From positions 62,001 through 126,000 of the forward strand of contig JBJKSB010000061.1 of NCBI GenBank assembly GCA_046704385.1: 64,000 bases of DNA. Reading direction: 5' to 3'. The stretch comes from GH45 sp046704385. Lineage in GTDB: Bacteria; Bacteroidota; Bacteroidia; Bacteroidales; SZUA-534. This document shows, one piece after another, positions 58,843 through 64,000 of the stretch (positions are counted from its first letter, which is position 1; each line of letters opens with the position of its first letter). The notes beneath the pieces were generated by a model, which was not told where the DNA came from, did not search any database, and saw only the letters and a list, made by a program, of their open reading frames with translations. Position numbers and translations under genes: made by a program.

Positions 58843-58875
58843 TTTGAGTAATTAATATTTTTTTTTGTACCTTGT
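58843..58875 (+). promoter_or_regulatory. Promoter of the surface lipoprotein gene
   Basis: TTTG (58843-58846), 21-base spacer and TACCTTGT (58868-58875, one mismatch) fit the consensus and exclude a TTG start at 58872. Confidence 0.55.
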
Positions 58876-58910
58876 ACATGCTTGATTATTATTATTTTAA
58901 ACCAATTTCA

Positions 58911-60545
58911 ATGAAAAAAAAGCTTTTACGATACCGGAATTTTAAAACCCTGAAAAAGCTTGTTTTTTTATTTGCTGTACTTTTTTTTCAAACATCATGT
59001 ATATCGTACTACAGAGCCAGAAGCCTTAAGGGGGAAAATCCGGAAAGAAATGAGAACTTAAATAAATTTAACGAACAAAATTACCAGTTTGTTTTGCATA
59101 CAGGGGATGCAATGTGGGGCCTTGACGGAGTTAGGTTAAATGAAACCTCGATAAATGGTTATATTAAAGACCTTAGCGATAAAAGCGTTTATTATTACAA
59201 TAAAATAGATGATAAAAAGTCGAGTGCCAGATACTCGGGCTTTGATCATTCGTACATCAATCAGATACACATTTATGCAAATAAATTCAAATTAGATGAT
59301 GGTAAGATTCAGATTGACCAGAATGATATTACGGGGATTAACATCTATAATAAAGACTATGGATTGACTATTGTTGCAGGCCTCGGAACTGCGGCTCTTA
59401 CTACTATTGCTGCCATTTCAGTCAGCATTGCAATTTTATGTAATTGCCCGCACGTATACGCTTACGACGGAAATACGTACCACTATAACAACACCTTGTT
59501 TACCGGGGCTATATCACCTATAATTGAACGGTCAGATTATAAAATTATGCCGGATTATTTTCCCGATTCCCAAAACTATCAACTCATTATAAAAAACGAA
59601 GAAAACGAGCAGCAGTATATAAACCAGTTGGAATTGCTGTCGGTTCAACATGAAAATAATGAGCAAATATATGCCGATCAGGATGGAAATACTTATTCCG
59701 TTTCGAATCCGGAAAGTCCGGTTGTAGCTGTAAACGATTTAAATAAGTCAATTAAAGAATTAGTATCGTTTAATGATAATGATGCTTTTGAATTTGATGC
59801 AATAAGCCCCGAAAACTTTTCTGATGCTTATGCTACATTTGACATCGGTGAGGAAAAACACAACGCTAAAATAATTCTAAAAGTTAAAAATGCAGAATGG
59901 GGAGCCGTTGTTTATAATAAATTTTCAGAAAAGTTTGGCTGGTATCATAAAAGATGGGTGAAAAAAAACCAGAAAAAAACCCGGGCTGAGATGGAGAACA
60001 GCATTATGGAACAGGGTATACCTTTACTGGTATCTGTTAAAATTAACAATGAATGGATTGATATTGAGAAAATTGATCTAATAAGTGACATTGCCTATAA
60101 TACCATAATAGTTCCGGTTCCGGAAAACCTGATAAAAAATAAACAACTCGAAGTAAGATTACGCTGTGCCTACCGGTTTTGGAAACTCGATTACCTTTCG
60201 ATGGATTTCAGTCCGGCAAAGAACCTCGATATACAATATCTAAACCCTATTATGCCAGATGAGCCCGGTGAGAGTGAAACGATACAATGCGATGATACTA
60301 AATACCTTGAGCTTTCACAAAATGGAGATTCTGCCTTTATTGCATTTCAGGGCATAAATTACGATGCCACTAAAACAAGGACGCTGATTTTACACAGTAA
60401 AGGCTATTACGTTCCTGAATCAAAAATAAAAGGCAGGTTTAAACTGGCTGAACTAAAAAAATTCCAACAACCAGGAGCACTTTCCCTTTATTCAAAGAAC
60501 CTTTATGATGAATATTTTAGTAATCTGGTTATCAAGTTTCCGTAA
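58911..60545 (+). CDS. Predicted surface lipoprotein of unknown function
   Basis: 544 residues from the ATG at 58911 (MKKKLLRYRN). The signal ends FFQTSC, a lipobox-like site (Cys about residue 30). A central membrane-like stretch (about 165-185) precedes CPHVYAYDGNTYHYNNTLFTGAI, a recognisable motif of an uncharacterised family in Bacteroidota and Acidobacteria (from memory); the rest is beta-rich. It ends 1 base before the next gene and is clearly operonic with it. Confidence 0.75.
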   Translation: MKKKLLRYRNFKTLKKLVFLFAVLFFQTSCISYYRARSLKGENPERNENLNKFNEQNYQFVLHTGDAMWGLDGVRLNETSINGYIKDLSDKSVYYYNKIDDKKSSARYSGFDHSYINQIHIYANKFKLDDGKIQIDQNDITGINIYNKDYGLTIVAGLGTAALTTIAAISVSIAILCNCPHVYAYDGNTYHYNNTLFTGAISPIIERSDYKIMPDYFPDSQNYQLIIKNEENEQQYINQLELLSVQHENNEQIYADQDGNTYSVSNPESPVVAVNDLNKSIKELVSFNDNDAFEFDAISPENFSDAYATFDIGEEKHNAKIILKVKNAEWGAVVYNKFSEKFGWYHKRWVKKNQKKTRAEMENSIMEQGIPLLVSVKINNEWIDIEKIDLISDIAYNTIIVPVPENLIKNKQLEVRLRCAYRFWKLDYLSMDFSPAKNLDIQYLNPIMPDEPGESETIQCDDTKYLELSQNGDSAFIAFQGINYDATKTRTLILHSKGYYVPESKIKGRFKLAELKKFQQPGALSLYSKNLYDEYFSNLVIKFP

Positions 60546-60546
60546 A

Positions 60547-61623
60547 ATGAGGTACTGTTTATTCCTTCTGTTATTGATAACAGTTAAATCAGGTTTTTCA
60601 CAGGACACCCTGATTTATAAAAACGGGAAAATAGAAAATGTTCATGTTCTAATGATTGATGATAACCTCGGATTTATTCTTACCCTCCAAAAGCAAGACA
60701 CCTTGTGCATTAGTAAAACCGTTTTAAAAGAATATTATATCCATTCCGATATTAAACATGATATACCAGATAATTTACCCCGGCTGGCAAAAAAATCGCA
60801 CGGAGAATTTACAAAAAATTATAGCTTTTTTGAACGCCCTGCAAAATACACTTATGGAAAGGTTGCCATTTCAACCAATCTTGCCGGATTTTTTGCCCAT
60901 TCATACAATGGGAACACCAGGTTCTTTTCCAACAACAGAGCTTTAAGCCTGGAATCTGAATACTTTTTCAGTCATAAATTCTCAATTAAAATGCCTGTTA
61001 CGTTCGGATTAAACCAACAGTCATTTCCAATTAATGAATCCTCCTATGACCTCTACTATTATGATCCTTACTCCGGTAATACTACACCCACATTGTACTT
61101 TATTTATAATAACCACATCGATTACACCTATAACTCTGATCATGGACGGGAACTGAAATTTCAAATTGGAATTTATCCCAAATTCTTTCCCTGGGGAGAT
61201 ACAAAAAATGCTTTTTATTTAGCACAGGGTTTTAATATTGGGATTGGCGATTACTATACCTTCGATTATCACCACCATTATAACAGGACCTCGTGGGTTG
61301 ATCAATCCACCGGACAATTAATGCAATCATGGGAGTATATTTCAGGCACTAAAACTGGTGAGTCAAATCCTTCCATATTTTTTCGCTATGAGTTTTTGAC
61401 CGGTATAAATTTCAATATCAGCAAATCAGTTTGTTTTGCCATGGAGACGGGTTTATCTTCAACTATGGGGAATCACGGTAAAGAAAAGGATAATTATTAT
61501 CTAAAACTCAATAATAACGATTATTATCTTTATGCTTCGCTTGATTATGAAAGCCCACAAAAAAAAGTAATCGGTGTTTTCAGGGTATTCCTGGTTATCC
61601 GTTGGGACGATGCAAAAAAATAA
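60547..61623 (+). CDS. Predicted outer-membrane protein paired with the lipoprotein
   Basis: 358 residues from the ATG at 60547, with a signal peptide (MRYCLFLLLLITVKSGFSQ). A small N-terminal domain (LIYKNGKIENVHVLMIDD) is followed by about 270 residues of alternating strands with aromatic ends, ending in FLVIRWDDAKK, as expected for a barrel. No family named. Spacing of one base after the lipoprotein stop suggests a two-protein envelope system. Confidence 0.75.
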   Translation: MRYCLFLLLLITVKSGFSQDTLIYKNGKIENVHVLMIDDNLGFILTLQKQDTLCISKTVLKEYYIHSDIKHDIPDNLPRLAKKSHGEFTKNYSFFERPAKYTYGKVAISTNLAGFFAHSYNGNTRFFSNNRALSLESEYFFSHKFSIKMPVTFGLNQQSFPINESSYDLYYYDPYSGNTTPTLYFIYNNHIDYTYNSDHGRELKFQIGIYPKFFPWGDTKNAFYLAQGFNIGIGDYYTFDYHHHYNRTSWVDQSTGQLMQSWEYISGTKTGESNPSIFFRYEFLTGINFNISKSVCFAMETGLSSTMGNHGKEKDNYYLKLNNNDYYLYASLDYESPQKKVIGVFRVFLVIRWDDAKK

Positions 61624-61646
61624 ATTGTTTTTCGAAATAAATTATT

Positions 61647-62804
61647 TCAGGAAACCCTGGATTTAAACTTAAAACACCCTTCGGCTTGCATTTTCCTTAC
61701 ATTTTCTTCAGAATTTTCAGCAAGTGCAAATGCAATTTTCTTCCTGCAAACGGGACATGGGTTTATAAAACCATCGGTATCAATCATAACATTGCCTTTG
61801 CCTGCACCGGCACACCCAACATTCCTGTGATTATAATTTGGAAATATAACCCGTGGAAAATCACGAAAAGCCTTGTCTTTATTCATCGAATGATAGAATT
61901 CATCCAAAAGATCAAAATCCTGCTTTGTTAACCGGACATCTTTCCCTGCATATTTCCCTACTGCCCTGGGCTCAATTAACCAAATAAACCCCACGCCCAA
62001 CTTTTTTGTAAACTCGGCATATTTCAACAGGTTTTCTTTTGAAATAAATTGCTTCGTGGTACAAATAGCGGTACCAATACCCAACCCGGCCTTTCGGCAG
62101 CTTTCAATGGCCGCAGTTGCATATTCCATTGCTTTAGGGTGACCCCTGAAGGCATTATTTTCTTCTGTTCTGTAATCATCAATACTAATGGAAACACCCG
62201 TAAGCCCGGCTTGCTTTAATTGCAGCGCTTTTTCTTCAGTTAGGTTGTAACCTGAAGTGGTAATCCAAAAATCCGAAGTATATTCGGCATATTTTAATAA
62301 CTCAATAAGGTCATCAAATCTGGTCATTGGCTCACCTCCGGTTAGTATGAAAATAGAGGCTCCAAGCTTTTGATATTTTGCCACTATTGCCTTTAAAGTA
62401 TTCAATTCCAACACTTCCTTTTTGTTAATTTCATCCCACTCAAAACAGTGCTCACACTTCATTATGCATTTTTTGGTAATAGCCATAAAAACCAGGCGAA
62501 CACTTTCTGTTTTTATCTCATTTTTAAGTACAACTTTGGATATCATCCATTTAAAATTTTCGTCGAACGATTTAGATGGCCATCCCGGTTGATGCATATC
62601 CCAGAAGTACCTGTTATTAAATTTAACAAGCTTACGTATAGATTGCCTGCTAACCAGCTTCTTTTTCCTCTTTACTATCACAAACAGGGCATTCATAATC
62701 TTTATAGGATTTTTTGTTAGTGAAAAAGCCACAAACATTACTCGTTCCCACATTCTATAAAGAATCCAACGAGCCTTTATACCTGAAATAATTGTTGTAC
62801 TCAC
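61647..62804 (-). CDS. Radical SAM/SPASM-like domain protein
   Basis: 385 residues. Radical SAM cluster site CIMKCEHC (CxxxCxxC), GGEPMTR, and a C-terminal Cys set (GCAGAGKGN ... PCPVCRKK) like a SPASM/Twitch auxiliary-cluster region. The start at GTG 62804 follows the upstream stop directly; the frame extends to ATG 62849 within the previous gene. Some such enzymes modify peptides, but no precursor peptide gene was seen, and the substrate is unknown. It is co-transcribed after the OMP gene. Confidence 0.85.
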   Translation of the reverse strand: MSTTIISGIKARWILYRMWERVMFVAFSLTKNPIKIMNALFVIVKRKKKLVSRQSIRKLVKFNNRYFWDMHQPGWPSKSFDENFKWMISKVVLKNEIKTESVRLVFMAITKKCIMKCEHCFEWDEINKKEVLELNTLKAIVAKYQKLGASIFILTGGEPMTRFDDLIELLKYAEYTSDFWITTSGYNLTEEKALQLKQAGLTGVSISIDDYRTEENNAFRGHPKAMEYATAAIESCRKAGLGIGTAICTTKQFISKENLLKYAEFTKKLGVGFIWLIEPRAVGKYAGKDVRLTKQDFDLLDEFYHSMNKDKAFRDFPRVIFPNYNHRNVGCAGAGKGNVMIDTDGFINPCPVCRKKIAFALAENSEENVRKMQAEGCFKFKSRVS

Positions 62805-62806
62805 TA

Positions 62807-63403
62807 TTATAATCTTATCCCGATTGAAAACGAAGGTAACCAAAGCCAATCATAAATCCTGGGCCCAATATCATCAGGATCGGCCGGATTTTTATAATCC
62901 GATTCAATACCAAACTCATACACAATCCGTACACTGGGATTTAAATATACCATTTGTTTGTAAATATAAATCTCGTATCCGATTTGTGGAGTAAGAAAAA
63001 AATTGGACATATCTGTCATTTCATTGGTAGCCGAATTGGTATGGGTAAAAGTTTCCCATCCAAAAAATACTCCAATATAAGGATTACTCTCAGTATTTAA
63101 AAAATATGGAATCCTGTACCTGATTACTGAGGCAATCTCAAAAGTTAATCTCAGCTCGTCAGCCTTCACAACATTTTTAAACATTTTTTCGTTGAGACCA
63201 ACAGGCAGAGTAGATGCCATAGTATACAAGCCGGCATGTAAAGTTCGGTCATTATTGATACCATAAGTTCCCAAAAGACTCCACCCTTTCGCAATATACG
63301 AAGATGGCTCTGCCTCTAATCTAAAAGGCCGGTTGCTTGCCTGGGAAAAACACAGGGCTGTAAAGGCAATAAAAACAAAACCTGTACATATTATTCTGTT
63401 CAT
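62807..63403 (-). CDS. Small predicted outer-membrane barrel protein
   Basis: 198 residues from the ATG at 63403, signal peptide (MNRIICTGFVFIAFTALCFSQ, split here as an N-terminal hydrophobic run of about 18). Alternating strands and aromatic ends suggest a barrel of about eight to ten strands. Function unknown. The radical SAM gene starts 2 bases after its stop. Confidence 0.74.
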   Translation of the reverse strand: MNRIICTGFVFIAFTALCFSQASNRPFRLEAEPSSYIAKGWSLLGTYGINNDRTLHAGLYTMASTLPVGLNEKMFKNVVKADELRLTFEIASVIRYRIPYFLNTESNPYIGVFFGWETFTHTNSATNEMTDMSNFFLTPQIGYEIYIYKQMVYLNPSVRIVYEFGIESDYKNPADPDDIGPRIYDWLWLPSFSIGIRL

Positions 63404-63615
63404 TTTTAGGGCTTTATACAAATTTAATCAAAATTTAGATACCTGGCTAAAGTCAATCAAAATATCTATAGTTTGTTCATAAAAATGGATACCTGATTAT
63501 AACAATAACTGCCTTCACAAAGGCATTAAAATAATCCTGTTGTTGCTATAATATTATTATTTTTGCTGAGACAATAATGATGTTAATAATGCAATAAAAG
63601 ACATAGTTAAAACAA

Positions 63616-64000
63616 ATGACAGAGAAAATATTGCATATAGAGGCTATGGATCCTATTGAGCTTTTAGGAGTAAATAATGCCAAACTCGAAGTAATAAAAA
63701 AAGCATTTCCAAAAGTTCAAATTATATCCCGGGGACATGAACTGAAAATAATTGGTGAAGAACAGGATATCGCGGAATTTGAAGCGAAAATTATTGAAAT
63801 CATCAATTTCTTTGACAAGTTTAACAGGCTTTCGGAGGACGATATTCTTCAAATCTTAAATTCGTCAAAAACAATTAACCAAATTCATGGAAATATTGAC
63901 GACCTGATACTTTTTGGAAATCACGGAAAACCCATAAGGGCGTTGACAGAAAATCAAAAAAGACTGGTTAAAGAAAGTACCAAAAACGACCTGATTTTTG
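63616..64000 (+). CDS. phoH: PhoH-like protein, 3' truncated by window edge
   Basis: An ATG at 63616 opens a frame that runs off the window (128 codons visible). The N-terminal small domain (LHIEAMDPIELLGVNNAKLE) is followed by IRALTENQKRLVKESTKNDLIF, which in full-length proteins immediately precedes the Walker A motif of PhoH ATPases. PhoH has RNA-binding/NTPase activity and is often induced by phosphate lack; the ATPase domain is outside the window. Confidence 0.9.
   Translation, partial: MTEKILHIEAMDPIELLGVNNAKLEVIKKAFPKVQIISRGHELKIIGEEQDIAEFEAKIIEIINFFDKFNRLSEDDILQILNSSKTINQIHGNIDDLILFGNHGKPIRALTENQKRLVKESTKNDLIF

Noticed and set aside
62807..62849. Radical SAM start at ATG 62849
   Set aside because: It would lie within the upstream coding region; GTG 62804 after the stop is simpler. 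Still possible.

Overview
The window looks like a chromosomal segment of a Bacteroidota member, most likely a marine or sediment Bacteroidales/Marinilabiliales-type bacterium. Supporting signs are low GC, two secreted proteins with C-terminal type IX secretion (T9SS) sorting domains, promoters of the form TTTG-N19..21-TAnnTTTG, the B12-dependent methylmalonyl-CoA mutase pair, and typical Bacteroidota families (DUF5916 barrel, C69 dipeptidase, MoxR/DUF58/SpoIIM/RDD cluster). No rRNA, tRNA, CRISPR array, prophage or intact insertion sequence was seen.

Layout. 1-10 kb holds housekeeping genes: the end of a TPR lipoprotein-type gene, a serine beta-lactamase-like hydrolase, inorganic pyrophosphatase, DUF456 and flippase-like membrane proteins, rsmA, mgtE, a LolC/E-type permease and pcm. 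10-18.8 kb has recQ, arabinose-5-phosphate isomerase (KDO synthesis) and a small envelope/polysaccharide group ending in a polyprenyl-phosphate sugar transferase. 18.8-26 kb has an S9 peptidase lipoprotein, a repeat-rich intergenic region and mutA-mutB. 26-33.5 kb holds a BIG2-repeat T9SS substrate, small proteins, a zinc-binding-type chemoreceptor and a CBM9 protein. 33.6-47 kb has metY with an unusual leader, a DUF5916 barrel, a BNR/PKD T9SS substrate, a C69 dipeptidase, mdh, a transposase remnant, a retropepsin-like protein and oligoendopeptidase F. 47-54 kb is a MoxR-DUF58-DUF4350-DUF4129-membrane-SpoIIM operon facing an RDD gene. 54-64 kb is more accessory: an HNH/HTH protein, mazG, a three-gene TIGR04255 cassette, a SAM hydrolase-type enzyme, two cell-surface gene pairs and the start of phoH.

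The most interesting observation is the 5' leader of metY (O-acetylhomoserine sulfhydrylase). A consensus promoter is followed by a 27-codon ORF ending in MGCCHVCMCMR, i.e. packed with Cys and Met codons. Its stop codon begins a strong hairpin located between it and metY. This looks like ribosome-sensing control of sulfur amino acid synthesis. Second is the tight three-gene cassette TIGR04255 + two unknown genes at 55.8-57.4 kb, a candidate undescribed accessory system. Several families of palindromic intergenic repeats, including two elements ending in CTGTCTCAAAAG, are scattered through the window.
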